Source: Atherinomorus stipes (taxonomy: Eukaryota > Chordata > Actinopteri > Atheriniformes > Atherinidae). Taken from it: a stretch of 64,000 nt of DNA. Positions 1-13,000 of the stretch are shown here, piece after piece. Positions within the stretch are counted from its first letter, which is position 1. Each line of letters begins with the position of its first letter. The position numbers and the translations under genes were made by a program. The notes under the pieces are model-generated. The model saw only the letters and a program-made list of their open reading frames with translations, made no database searches and was not told where the DNA came from. The DNA lies in NCBI GenBank assembly GCA_023101725.1, contig JALJCO010009038.1, positions 186,001-250,000 on the forward strand, written 5' to 3'.

Positions 1-284
1 AGATCTGGGCATGAAAAAGTTCCCCTTTCAGCCGACTGCCAGCCACTTACCAGCCACTTGTCTGCTAATTCAATCGCACAGAGAAACGCTTGTGTGCCCA
101 GGGGAAATGATTTCAGAGCATAAATGAATGCCCAGAACAAGGACATTTCCACACGCCAAGTTTGGACACTGCGTGATGACGTATTCGCAGGACAAATCAT
201 TCAGCCAGTGATAGTGCAGTAATAGTGCACTATCACTGCACCACTTCTGGCAGAAAAAGGAGGAACTTTTTCATGCCCAGATCT
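1..284. mobile_element. MITE-like element with perfect 23-bp terminal inverted repeats
   Basis: Bases 1-23 (agatctgggcatgaaaaagt then tcc) recur exactly as reverse complement at 262-284. A 13-bp inner hairpin (206-218 with 226-238, cagtgatagtgca) lies inside. It is non-coding. Because the window starts at the first matching base, the repeat could extend further left and target duplications cannot be judged. Confidence 0.65.
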
Positions 285-299
285 GTACTTTCCTCCATT

Positions 300-1290
300 C
301 ATTCTTCCTTCAATGATATGAAGTCTGCCAGTACCACATGCTGAAAAACAGCCCCCACTATGATGGTCCCACCTCCAAACTACACTGTTGCTATGGTGTT
401 TTGGGGTCAGTGTGGTGCCATTTCTCCTCCAAACATGTTGTGTCTTATGACATCTGAAGAGTTTTCCAGAATGTCATGGGTTTGTCCAGATGTTGTGCTG
501 CAAACTTCAAACCAGCATCAACCTGCTTTTTCTTCAGAAATGGAGTTTTGCGTGGTGTGCGTGCATGAAGGCTGTGGCGGTTCAGAGAATTACTTCTTGT
601 TTTCTCTGAAACAACTGTACCTGCTGATTCCAGGTTTTTCTGAAGCTCTCCACGAGTGGTCCTGGGCTGTTGGAGAACCTTTCTGATTATTGTTCTGACT
701 CCTCTGTCTGAAATCTTGTGAGGAGCATCTGGCCGTGGCCGCTTTATGATGACGCCGTGTTCTTTCCACTTCTGGATGATGGTCCCAGTGGTGCTCACTG
801 GAGCTTTCAGAAGTTTAGAAACGCTCCTGGAACCAATGCCTTCAGTGTGTTTGCAATAGTAAGGTTGTGTAGGTCTTGAGACAGCTCTTTTGTTTACCCA
901 TCATGCAATGCTTCTCGTCTGACTCCTTGGTGATGAGAAACCTTTTTAAAGGAATCAGTCAGGACTAAACCAGCTGATATTACTTTGCACTGATAGGGGA
1001 CAGGATTACTTTCTAAATACTGAAAGACTCCAGCTGCTTTCTTGGCTTTCCAGATCTTTTTGTTCCTCCATTTCTTCATTCTTTCTTCATTTCTTCAATA
1101 CTTATTTCCTGTGTCATTTCACCATATTACACATAACTTCATTTATGGACATAAATGTTAGGATTTCTTTGTATGTGTGCATTACTTGGGTTGTTGCCGA
1201 CATCAGATGAAAATTTCATGTCAATAGCTCTACTAGAAATATATTTTCTGAGAAAAATGTTGATGTGTTCAATACTTTTTTCCCTGCTGT
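300..1290 (-). pseudogene. Tc1-type transposon remnant with broken transposase
   Basis: On the - strand, 798-445 encodes a Tc1 transposase N-terminal region (helix-turn-helix: SDRGVRTIIRKVLQQPRTTR), with a piece of the catalytic part at about 345-400. The stretch 980-1290 is an end sequence that recurs around 38020-38160 and 40370-40590. It lacks a continuous frame and is a dead copy. Confidence 0.65.
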
Positions 1291-1378
1291 ATAAAGTGTA
1301 CTCTCACTTTAATCATTACTAATTTCATGGATTGAGAACTATCATGGATTTTTTTTTATTATTTTTTATTTTACAGAG

Positions 1379-1385
1379 TATAAAA
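1379..1385 (+). promoter_or_regulatory. Possible TATA box for the f7-like gene
   Basis: A tataaaa sequence lies about 250 bases upstream of the first ATG, just after the end of a transposon remnant (to about 1290). The stretch just downstream includes ggtgtactttggtctc, which loosely resembles a nuclear-receptor half-site pair. This is inference from position only; no transcript start can be seen. Confidence 0.2.
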
Positions 1386-1635
1386 TATTTGGTGTACTTT
1401 GGTCTCTTTTGTTGGATTTTTAAACATCTTTGAGAACTCTATGCGTCCATCAGTTAAAAGGAAGAGGACTTTCCAGACTGGATCGATGGATGAAACCAGT
1501 TTCCATGAGGTCAGCAGTCAGTTCAGATTTCATCACTGGGTGTATCTCCATGGCAACATGTGACCAGCAGCATAGTGGGAGGAGGACAGACTTTGTACCT
1601 TCAGATCAACAAAGACGAAGGACAGCAGCCTCCTG

Positions 1636-4504
1636 ATGAAATCAACCATGTGGCTGGGAGTCTTCATCACCTTCGTCTTCAGCCTTCACAGCTGCCAGCC
1701 GGCTTCAGGTGAGGAAGTCCAGACCAAGTCTGGCAACTTAATGCAGCAAAGTTCAGCCGTGGTGAGGCAGAGGTTAAATGTCTGAAGATTTGTTTTCTAC
1801 GGTGGCCCTGAAGGCAGCTCTGCAGGCTACATGCTAACATGTAAACCGTGACAATAAACAGCTGGTACAGATTTGAGAGAACTTTAAGCACACGGTGGCG
1901 CGAGAGGGAAAGAACCGCTTACACCAACAAGTTTCTGCTCAGGTTTCATGCATAAACCAGGGCTCATTTCAAGATGCTGAATGTCAATGTTACCATAACG
2001 ACAGAAATAAAGTGCTTAAAAACATAAAGTGAGTTGAAAACAAGGAAAACAATAAAGTTTAATTTCTGAGACTAAACAGAGATGGAGGTGAAGCTATCAG
2101 AGAGGCATCCTCACACTTAAGCTAAAATTTAAAAATATTTGTAGGGATTTTTTACACTGTCTTTTTTTAACCGATATTGTTCAAGTCTGAATTTTTGATA
2201 TATTTGGGCAACTAGTGAGGTGATACCGCTCATATTATGTTCTGTGTAAATGTCTCATTAAAAAAGGTAAAAAACAATACTGATAATTTCCAATATTTTA
2301 TTTCAGTGCGAGTATTAGCCGATGATGATGGTAGGCTGGTAATATCGGCCAGCTCTAAAAATGCATCAGAAGTTTTTTTGTCTTTATGTTCTTTGAAAAA
2401 TCTGTACTAAAATTTGAACTCAGATTTCAATGATAACAAACTTTTAAAAAGAGCTCGGTGATGTTTTGGACTTTTTAATGCCCCCTTTAAGCAAAAGGGG
2501 GCATACATACAGTTTTTTTTTATTTAATTTAGGACGGAAATATTAACCACTCATTTCTTGGGAGGTGTTTTAAAGTCCAGAAAAATCCATATACAGTCAA
2601 AATTATTCATACCCTCAAATTAAAAAAAGGAGAAAAAAAATCAGCTGTCAGTGAAATAAGTAGAAATTGATAAAAGTAATGATAAATAAAAATCATGACA
2701 TTGATTTTGAATTGTGGTTTGAAAGAAATATTAAAAACAAACGCAAAACAAATAAAACAAGTAAACAAGCATGATGGGGCTCCATTTCTAAAATTTTGTT
2801 GAGCAACACTTAGAGGCAATCATTGCAATCAGGTGTTTTCTGTAACATCCAATCAGACGTCTGCACCTGTTGACAGGTATGTTGGTCCACTGTTCATGGG
2901 AAATATGCTCTATTGTGTCTGGAACAGTTTTGTTTGTTTGTTTGTTTTCAAGTGATTTTTCTATCCTCAACTCAAAAGCAACACTTAATTTCACTAAAAA
3001 ATAATTTAGTAAATTTTTATTAATTATTAGTTTATTCAATTTCTTGTTATTTGAATTATTATTGTGAATTTAACCTTTTCTTTAACTGGAGGGTTTGAAT
3101 AATTGAGGACGACTGTAGCTACTTCATTCTGAGCCTCAACACAATCCTAACTTGCCCCCCTCCCGTCCAGCAGTCTTTCTGGATCCACATCAAGCTCATG
3201 GCGTCCTGGTCCGGACCCGGAGGTACAACTCCGGCTGGTTCGAGGAGCTGCAGAAGGGAGATCTGAAGAGGGAGTGTGTGGAGGAGAAATGCAGCTATGA
3301 GGAGGCGCGGGAGGTGTTTGAGCACACAGGGTTAACGGTACATATCCACATCTAATGATTCACTTTCAGAGCTCTGATTTAATAAAAAACACACTTCAGG
3401 CTTTCGTTAAATTTGAAGCTGAGATTCTTTCAATATTATCAATAGTTTTGATTTGGGCCTTTAAAAACAGGCAGCAGGATGCAAGGTTGCAGTCTGTGAG
3501 GCAAGATATCTTGGGGGTTTAAAAGGAGTATGAGAACTTTGAAGGTGTTGAGTGTGAAGAAATCAAACACCATTTGTCATTTATTTCAGACATGTAAAAC
3601 ACATCTCTGATAGAAAAATCTATTGTATCACAACCATTTCCATTGTACGGAAGAGTATTCGGGCCACAGACGAAAAACAGAGAATTCTGAAAAAGTCAGA
3701 ATTATGAAATTTTTTCAGAAATTGAAAAAAATTTAAATCTCCACCATTTTTTGAATGATCTGTAAAAAAAAAAAAAAAAAAAAAGTCATAATTCTGACTT
3801 TTTTCAGAAATTAAAAAAAAAAAAGTCTCGATTTTTTTCCTTATATTCTGAAAAAAGTCATAATTCTGAGATTAAAGTCAGAATTCTCTTTTCTCAGAAC
3901 TCTTTTTTTTCTTCAGTGGCACTAACACTCCCTTCGTAGTACTGGTATAATCACTTTACTAAAATAATGAAATAGTTACCTTGATGCAGTCATCGCTGCA
4001 CCTGAGACCACTGGGTCTACTCACAGGTGATATCTTGTTTATGTCTGGAAGAATCTTGGCCACTGACAGCCACAATAGAATTACCACTGAGCTTGATATT
4101 TAAAGTAGTTGCAATCATAGATATAATATAATAGAGGCTAGATGGCTTACGTGGCTGTGAGCCAATGGAGAGCGACGTAGCTACACGGCAGCCATCTTGC
4201 TTCGCCTGCAGCTGTCAGAAACCTCTGGAGTCTGGATGTGGATGACCGTATTAGGTCGTTAAATGCCCAAATAAAATCATATTATGCCACATCTAAGTAT
4301 ACAGGAACACAGCTACATCTCTGATGTTTACAAGAAATCAAACTATTTGAAAATCGATTGAAAACTGAGCCAGATATGGTTATTTAATAGTACATGTACC
4401 ATTGACATTAATGTTGTTCAAGGGGCAAGTTGTCTGAGGTAAGATGACCGCTGTGTAGCTACGCTGAACAGCCCAGCTTGCACAATCTAACCATATATAT
4501 ATAT

Positions 4505-4544
<40 letters not shown>

Positions 4545-7034
4545 GTGAAGTGTGCTATATAAATAAATTTGGCCTTGACCTATATGATATCTATGGTTGC
4601 AACGCCCATTGTTACCACTAGATGTCAGCTATCCCAACACACTGTACCTTTAATTGTAAGACAGCTTAACACCATTTAGGACTCTAAATGTAGTGAGGAG
4701 GATTTTAAAGAGTTCAAAACTTTATGTCACGATGAGAAGACAAAACTGGAGAGTATGATCTCTCCTGAAGGTAGCAGTCAGGTTTTTGGATCAGCTGAAA
4801 TATATCAGGGGAAGTATTTGGACAACCAGCTAAAATATATCGCAGTTCTCTGGTCTAGATTACGTTAATGAATGGAAGATTATCAGCATCAGTTGAAGGA
4901 AAGATGCTTTGTTATTTTCACCACTTCTGAGACTTTTTTTTCTATTTGAAATAAATTATTTAAAAGATTACCAAGAAGAACCATGTGGAGGATAAGTTAA
5001 GGCCATCTAGGGAAGCTAAAAGGTTTGAAACGGAGTCTCTGGATCAAGTCTTTGAGAACCAAGAACTAAAACCCAGTTTTGTCTGAGTACGAAAATAGAT
5101 ATTTACAGGTCAAACATGGATTTATTTCTCTAAGATTAGACTGAAACTCGAGTAACTGTTTAAATTCATCAGGCTGCATGAATGAATAAAGCTGGGTGTC
5201 ATCAGCATAATGGGGTAAATATATGCCCTACTTCCTAATGACGATTTCCAGAGTCTACAGACAGAAAAAACAACATAAGGCACTGATGGAAACTTTTTAT
5301 AATTACTGGTTTACATAAACAAATCAGAATTTGGATGCATTAAGAAAATGCAATTTCATTTACTGTATTAATCATTAAGTACAGGAATGGTAACTGAACA
5401 GGTGTAGTGGGCCACAAGATCCATTTAACAAAGAATATTATACAAGAGATTACACATGATGGGGAAGAAAAAAGAAACAACATGAAAAGAGAACGATTCA
5501 AGAGACACACAAACTTCACTCAAATAATGACAAACAATAAGATTTTGTCAATTGCTTTTTTAACTAAGTATTTTTACTATGGAAAATGAAAGACTATTTT
5601 ATTTTCCTAACTTTCATTTCTGTCTGTTTCCACAGGATGAGTTCTGGAAGATTTACTCTGGTAAGAAACATTTTATTTTCAAAATGTCAAAGTCAGGTGA
5701 GAACAAGTTGTTTTTTTAAACAATCGTTTTAATTAATCCTTAAAAAATTACCTGAATCACAAGCATTTATATAAACTCACCCTTCACTCCATCATCCACC
5801 TGCTCACAAATCTTTAATCAGCCAATCACACAGCAGCATCTCAACACATCTACTCACATAAACGTGGTGAAGACGACTTTCTGAAGTTCAAACTGAGCAT
5901 CAGAATGAAGAAGAAAGGAGATTTAAGTGGCTTTGAACGTGGCATGGTTGTTGGTTTGAGTATTTGTGAGCAGCAGTTTTCTGGACCGGAATGCCTTGAT
6001 GATGTCAGAGGTCAGAGGGGAATGAGCAGACTGGTTGGAGATGATGGAAAGGCAACAGGAAGCACTGGTTCCAACCAGTGGTGTAGTCTATGTGATACGC
6101 AGGTATACGCCGTATGCTCACTAGAAAAAGTCCCGGGGCGGTGATTAGCTCAGTTGGTTGAGCAGCCGCCCCATGAACAGAGGCTACAGTTCCTCAGTGC
6201 AGTCGGCCCCGGTTCGATTCCCGGTCCAGGTCCCTTTGCTGCATGTCACTCCCCACTCTCTCTGCCCCTTTCCTGTCACTATGTACTGTCATATAAAGGC
6301 CACTAGTGCCCAAAAAATCCTTTAAAAAAAAGAAAAAGTCCCAAATTACCATTAAAAACCATTTTTTAAAAAAGAGGGGGGGGGGGGGGTCTCAGCATGG
6401 TTTTGTGGCATAACATCTGTCAGGAAGTGGCACTTTTGGACCAAACAGGGGCTTCTGTCGAGCATGAACCTCACGTTGACTAAGTCTGCACCCTACGGTA
6501 AAGACCAGCCATAAGGAAGCAGTGAAACTGAACAGCTGTACGACCCGACAATGCTAGTCAGCTGAGGACATGCGCCACGCGCACAATGCATGCGCATGCG
6601 TTGTAGATGAGGCCTGGACCTGGCCAGCCTTGTGGAGCGAGAGTCAGATGAGGGAGTTTAAAAACAGGCTTGCTTGGTAAGAGTGGAAGAATGTCAATAA
6701 TAGACAACGTTCAAAGCTGTAGAAACAATTTAAATGTAGGCTACAAAGGAAAATGTTACAGTTCATCCATAAAACTGTTGATAATGAAATTATTTCAATG
6801 TCATCTTAAAAGTCAATGAAGACACCATGTATACCATTAAATGACTGATGTGTTAGATATAGTGAGATAGAGCTGTTGAAATAATAGAATTTTTGCCTCC
6901 TTTTTCAATTTTTACGCATTTTCTCAGCCATGGCTGAAGACTGCAAACAGTTCATTAATGGGTTTAAAAAGGACAACTTGTATCTTTAATTATAATTACT
7001 GGAATTTCTGTTTACCTCCAGGTCACTACCTATA

Positions 7035-7087
<53 letters not shown>

Positions 7088-10000
7088 TTGTGTGAAAAAG
7101 TGTTTGCCCCTTCCTGATTTCTTATCTTTTTGCATGTTTGTCACACTTAAATGTTTCAGATCATCAAACAAATTTAAATGTGAGCCAAAGATAACACAAG
7201 TAAACCCAAAATGCAGTTTTTGATTGAAGATTTTTATTTTTAATGGGAGAAAAAAATCCAAACCCACATGGCCCTGTGTGAAGTGATTGCCCCCTAAACC
7301 TAATAACTGGTTGTTCCACCCTTAGCAGCAACAACTGCAATCAAGCGTTTGTGATAACTGGCAGTGAGTCTTCTACAGCGCTGTGGAGGAATTTTGTTCC
7401 ACTCATCTTTGCAGAATTGTTGTAATTCAGCCACATTGGAGCTTTTCCAGCATGAACCACCTTTTTAAGGTCATGCCACAGCATCTCAATTGGATTCAGG
7501 TCGGGACTTTGACTAGGCCACTCCAAAGTCTTCATTTTGTTGTTCTTAAAGGGACATTGTGTAATTGGGAGCAGCTCCCTCGTACTTTTCATGCTGCATT
7601 CGCGTGAAACCGGGCAGACCGACGACATCCGCTGCATGTAAAGTTATCACCAGCCTCGATGTGAAGACGTGGTCCGTCAGTTTCAGTGACATCAGTCCAC
7701 ATCTGATTTGTTGTCATGGCAATGTCGTATTGTTTTCCCTGACCCATGTTTTACCGTCTTTCGCTCGGCTTCATTGATTAAAATGACATCTGGTTTGTTA
7801 CCAATGGCTGTCTGCCCGACTGCACGTGAACCCAGCATCAGTGAGACGCTGGTTTCTCCTCACTACCTACCATTACCTCGAAGTGAGCTGAAAACTCCGG
7901 TGTGTCCGGTGAGTTTCTGTGTTTTCCTACCGTCACGCTTCTCCCGAACGCAAAAACATGGCGATACAACTTGGCAGCCTCCACCGAGCCGCCCCGCTCG
8001 ATGTGTAAATGAATGATACGAACGACAAATTTAGAACTTAGAGGAGCACTTCAGTTTGTTGATGGGAGTGATTACTGATTAATGAAAAAACACTTTTGAA
8101 CCAAATAATCAGTTTTTGTGAATAAAACACGGGAGAACTTACACAATATCCCTTTAAGCCATTCAGAGGTGGACTTGCTGGTGTGTTTTGGATCATTGTT
8201 CTGCTGCAGATTCCAAGTGTGCTTCAGCTTGAGGTCATCAACAGATGGCCGGACATTCTCCTTCAGGATTTTTTGGTAGACAGCAGAATTCATGGTTCCA
8301 TTTACCACAGCAAGTCTTCCAGGTCCTGAAGCAGCGAAACAGCCCCAGACCATCACACTACCACCACCATATTTACTGTTGGTATGATGCTTCTTTTCTG
8401 AAATGTTTTACTTTTACACCAGATGTAATGGGACCTAAACCTTCCAAAAAGTTAAACTTTTGGAAAATTCTCTCCACAGAGTATTTTCCCAAAAGTCTTG
8501 GGGATCATCAAGATGCTTTCTGGCTAAACTGAGACGAGCCTTTATGTTCTTTTTGCTCAGCAGTGGTTTTGGTCTTGGAACTCTGCCATGCAGGCCATTT
8601 TTGCCCCCCAGTCTCCTTCTGATGGTGGAGTCATGAACACTGACCTTAATTGAGGCAAGAGAGGCCTGCAGTTCTTTGGATGTTGTTCTGGGGTCTTTTG
8701 TGACCTCTTGGATGAGTCGTCGCTGTGTTCTTGGGCTAATTTTGGTCGGCCGGCCGCTCCTGGGAAGGTTCACCACTGTTCCATGTTTTCACCATTTGTG
8801 GATAATGGTTCTCACTGTGGTTCACTGGAGTTCCAAAGCTTTAGAAATGGCTTTGTAACTTTTTCCAGACTGATAGATCTCAGTTACTTTGTTTCTCATT
8901 TGTTCCTGAGTTTCTTTGGATCGCAGCATGATGTCTAGCTTTTGAGGATCTTTTTGGTCTTCTTAACTTCGTCAGTCAGGTCCTATGTAAGTGATTTCTT
9001 GACTGAGAACAGGTATGGCAGTAGTAGACACGCGACATTGCCACAATATACCCACTAGAATAAACTAGACTACACCACTGGTTCCAACCAAGATATCATG
9101 TAAATATGGATCCAAATCTCTGAGGAATGTTTCCAACACCTTGTTAAATCTATGACACCAACAGATCTGAAGGAAATAGTGGGTGAAACCTGGTACTAGC
9201 AAGGAGGACCTGATAAATGAATGTAACATCTAAGTTCAGGAATAATAGAACCAATAAAACCCTTGTTTTCAACCAGATCACAGAAATATCTCTCTCTATG
9301 GCGGTCACATGCTGTAATCGCCCCTGACAATAGAACTAGGGATGGGGGATATTTTATCGTGGGGGATATATCGTAAAAAAAATTCCCAAAAAAAAAATTT
9401 AATTTTTTGTTTTTATTTTGAGATGAAAATTTAAATTAGTGTGTTTTTTTTTTTTTTTTTTTAATTAAAAAAGATAGTTTTGTTTTTTTTTTTGTAAGAA
9501 TTAATGATTTGGTGTTTTATATTTTATAATTTTTGTTTGGTTGGTATTACTATATTTTAGTATAAAGGTATAATTATTAAATTTAAATTATATAGAGGTT
9601 TGTGGTTTTTTTTTGGTTTGAAAAAAAGAAATAAATTGGAGGTATAATAATAAAAAAAATTTTTTGATTTTTTTTTCTTTTTTTTTTTCCCGGGGAAAAA
9701 AGGAAAAATTATGGAAATTTTTTCCACCCCCCCCCCAATCAGAACTGACTTTAAATAATCTACATGTCTTTCTCCTGAAGCCCCGGACCACTGCAAGTCC
9801 AGTCCCTGCCAGAATGGGGGCACCTGCCTCTCCGAGGACACATCCCACACCTGTTTATGTCTGCCTCAGTTCAGAGGACTCAACTGTGAGCTCAGTGAGT
9901 ACAACATCCAACTGTTTCTATATCATGGGGTCCAGCCTGAAGGCGCTGCCATGTGGAAAGAGTGACCATGTCAAATAAAGGATGATGAAACACGCATGCA

Positions 10001-13000
10001 GTTAAATCCTCATACTCATAAATAAATGTTGGTTTGGTATTCCAGAGCACCAGACCCAGTCAGACAATTGTCTGCTGCAGAACGGGGACTGCGAACATTT
10101 CTGCGAGGAAGACGCGTTTGGACGAAGGCTGTCCTGTTCGTGTGCAGACGGCTATGTTCTCAGCAACGATGAACGGAGTTGTGTCGCTAAAGGTTTGTTG
10201 AGTCTTCAGATTTGTGAAGCATCTTCATTTGAGACAAACAACTTTCTGAGCAGTTGTGACCTCCTGTGTTTGATGGTTTGGGCAACGAGGCCAAAAACAA
10301 GACACAGTCTCTACTGTCAAGAACAGGAAAGACAGGAAGATCTCTCAAAGACATCACAACTTAAACATGTTAGCACTCCTTCTCTGTTAGGGCGGCTATA
10401 TCATCCACAAGAGCTGAAACCTGCTCCCTCTCCTTGAACAGCGAGAAAAGAATTTCATCTTTCTCTCACAGCCATGATTTGGGTGTTCTTGCACTTTTTT
10501 CTCAACAATTTGGCAAATATTTCCTCTTTTGTGATGTCAGAGAACTAATATGTGATTGATTAGAATGGTAAAATGAGTAATGCTGCTATGTGTGAAGCTT
10601 TCTGAAGAATGACAGATTTTCTGCTGATAAAACAAGGTTGAATACTTAAAAGCCCACAACAGAACTTTTAGCAGTTTTCTCAGTGACCTCCCTATTGATG
10701 GTTAAACTTTACCATCTTCATCGTACCTGTACTGTGATTCACTCCATCCAGTAAAAGACAGCCTAATCTTGACTCTTGCTCTGTCCCTTCCTCTCTTTCT
10801 TTTCCTCTTTTTCTCCGGTATTGATTCCTTGCGTTTCTTGACCAAATCCAATATGATACGCGTTCAAATTACCCACTCTGTTCATGTCTGGTTCAAATCC
10901 GTTTGCTACTAAGTGCGCAACTAATCATCGGCTGCAACATCACGGCCGCATCCTGAATACAGAACTTACATAGTGCAGTTTCTGAGCCTGGGGGCATCTC
11001 TGGGCAGTGTCGGCTTAAAAATGTGCATGATGAATGTTGGTGTGCCATCAAAATGAGTCAGAAACACAGATTTTTAAGGTCTAAAAGGTCTGTTGTGTGT
11101 CTTTAGGTCTATGAAATTAAATGAAAAATACTTTATTCATCCCCGAAGGGAAATTCAGCTATACATCATCATGTAAGGCAGTGGTTTTCAAACTGTGGGT
11201 CAGGACCCTCATGTGGGTCGCCTGATAATTTCAGGGGTTCACCAGATCATTGTGAAAACAAATAGAGCCTCCATTTATCAAATAAATTTGAGATTTTGTG
11301 GCTATTAATATTAACACATTATTAAAAAGAAGTGAATCTAACACATTCATTTCTTAATTGTTGCATCAGTAAGTTATCACTAATACCATGTTAAAAATCG
11401 GTTTACGAACAACAAAGTATGTTATTTGTCGACGACCCTCGGGAGGAGCCCCCCTCCGCCTTTTCTTTTTCCTGTCACCGGTCTGTTTGCACCATGGCAG
11501 ATGCAGTAGAGAAAGCGGCTCGGCTTTATGTGATAAATAAAGGGGAACATCATTGTTGGGCATCTCTGCTCCGTGTCTGGTTCCCCAGATGATTCCAGGT
11601 GTTCTGAGTGTGATGAGTTTCATCATTTACTCCAGGACCTGGCGAGGGGCGCTTTCAGCTTAGGCCCACTTACAAGTATTATAAGCCCATTACATCCCAT
11701 CGGCACAGCAGGTCATCAAACTGCCGTTCAGACACCAGGACCGGACACGGATCACAATTTATCCTCCTCTGTCTTCAGAGAGAGGAGATTCCCCTGGTTC
11801 TTCTGGGTGTTTCCAGTCCTGTCATAAAATGTGACATTGAATTGCTCTGATTGGTTGACGCCCCGCGTCAAGACACCGAAGTTCAGATTTTCCAACATCG
11901 GCATCTGCTGCCCATGCTGCTGGGTAACCTGTGTCAAACGCACAAAATCTCAAAACTCGCCGTGCAAAATGCACGTTACGTGCCTAGACATGCCGCGCCC
12001 GACGCGCGCAACGCACCGCAGGGTTTTCAATGCCTCCTTGACGCGCATCAGCCGTTGACTTTGCATGAAAACCTGACGCCCTTGACACCCAAATCGCGTT
12101 TGGTGTGCACGCACCGTGAGGGGGCTGCCCTCTTCTAAAACCAGACATTGTAACTTTGATCCATCTCTCATTGGATCATGTGATCTGGAGCGCTTTGCTT
12201 TATGGCTCCATGACTTCCCTATCAGCTGATCAAAGTGATCTGTAAACACGATTCCAAAACACGGCTAGAATCTGTTTAATTTTGTGACAGACATGTGGCC
12301 TGTGGGAAGATACAGGTTTAGTGCCCTTATAGTGTCCCTTTAAGACACTTAATTTGGCTGCTCATTTCCATTCTGGCCTTGTGATAGACTGGTAACTTGT
12401 CCAAGGTGCACGGGGTGTCTGTGGGAAATCGAGTAGCATGTATTGCATTTTCAGGAACAAAGATTTGCATATTATTAGCATAGAAATAATCATTAAGTAT
12501 TTCTTAATGGCAGCATGTACAGAATGAAAGGAGTTCTAGTACGAATCTTTGAAGGACACCATTGTTTAATATGGAGTTGTCATGTATAAATGTTGTATCC
12601 TAGTCATTATTCTGTAATTAATAAATATCCTTGATAAAACAACTGAAGTAATGTAGGACAAAAGCCCTTTAAAGTTGTTATAGTATCATATCTGCTTTCT
12701 TGTTTCAGAGCCGATAGCTTGCGGCATGGTCCCTGTACTACAAGGAGAAATGAAAGACGAAAATCTCCGAATCGTGGGGGAGACGAGTGCCCAAAAGGTG
12801 AATGCCCCTGGCAGGTAGGTGGAAATGTACAGTGTGTTGACACTCATTCATCATTAACCAGCAGTCCAGAAGGTCAACCTAAGTAGTGATGCATCTAAGG
12901 GGTGCTCCGAACTGTTCTTGGGTGTATTTCCTCAACAGTGGAAATGCCAAACGTTATCAGATCCGGGTTTTCCTCTCTATCATCAAAACCCTAATTTCCT

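Larger units (their letters stand above)
6076..9080. mobile_element. hAT-type element, 3.0 kb, with 8-bp target duplications and nested insertions
   Basis: The ends are cagtggtgtagtcta and its exact reverse complement tagactacaccactg. The flanks are identical 8-bp duplications gttccaac at 6068-6075 and 9081-9088, which is the hAT signature. The interior holds a tRNA-SINE (6135-6330), a TA microsatellite, and a Tc1 copy (7086-about 9016) itself interrupted by a TTAA MITE (7550-8153). No hAT transposase was recognised, so the element is probably non-autonomous. Confidence 0.8.

Noticed and set aside
4490..4545. (TA)n stretch as a regulatory element
   Set aside because: A simple microsatellite next to MITE sequence; nothing ties it to regulation.
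6135..6230. tRNA gene with box A and box B
   Set aside because: The spacing between boxes is too long for a plain tRNA, it has a tRNA-unrelated body, an A tail and target duplications, and it recurs at 47715 and 48238: a SINE.
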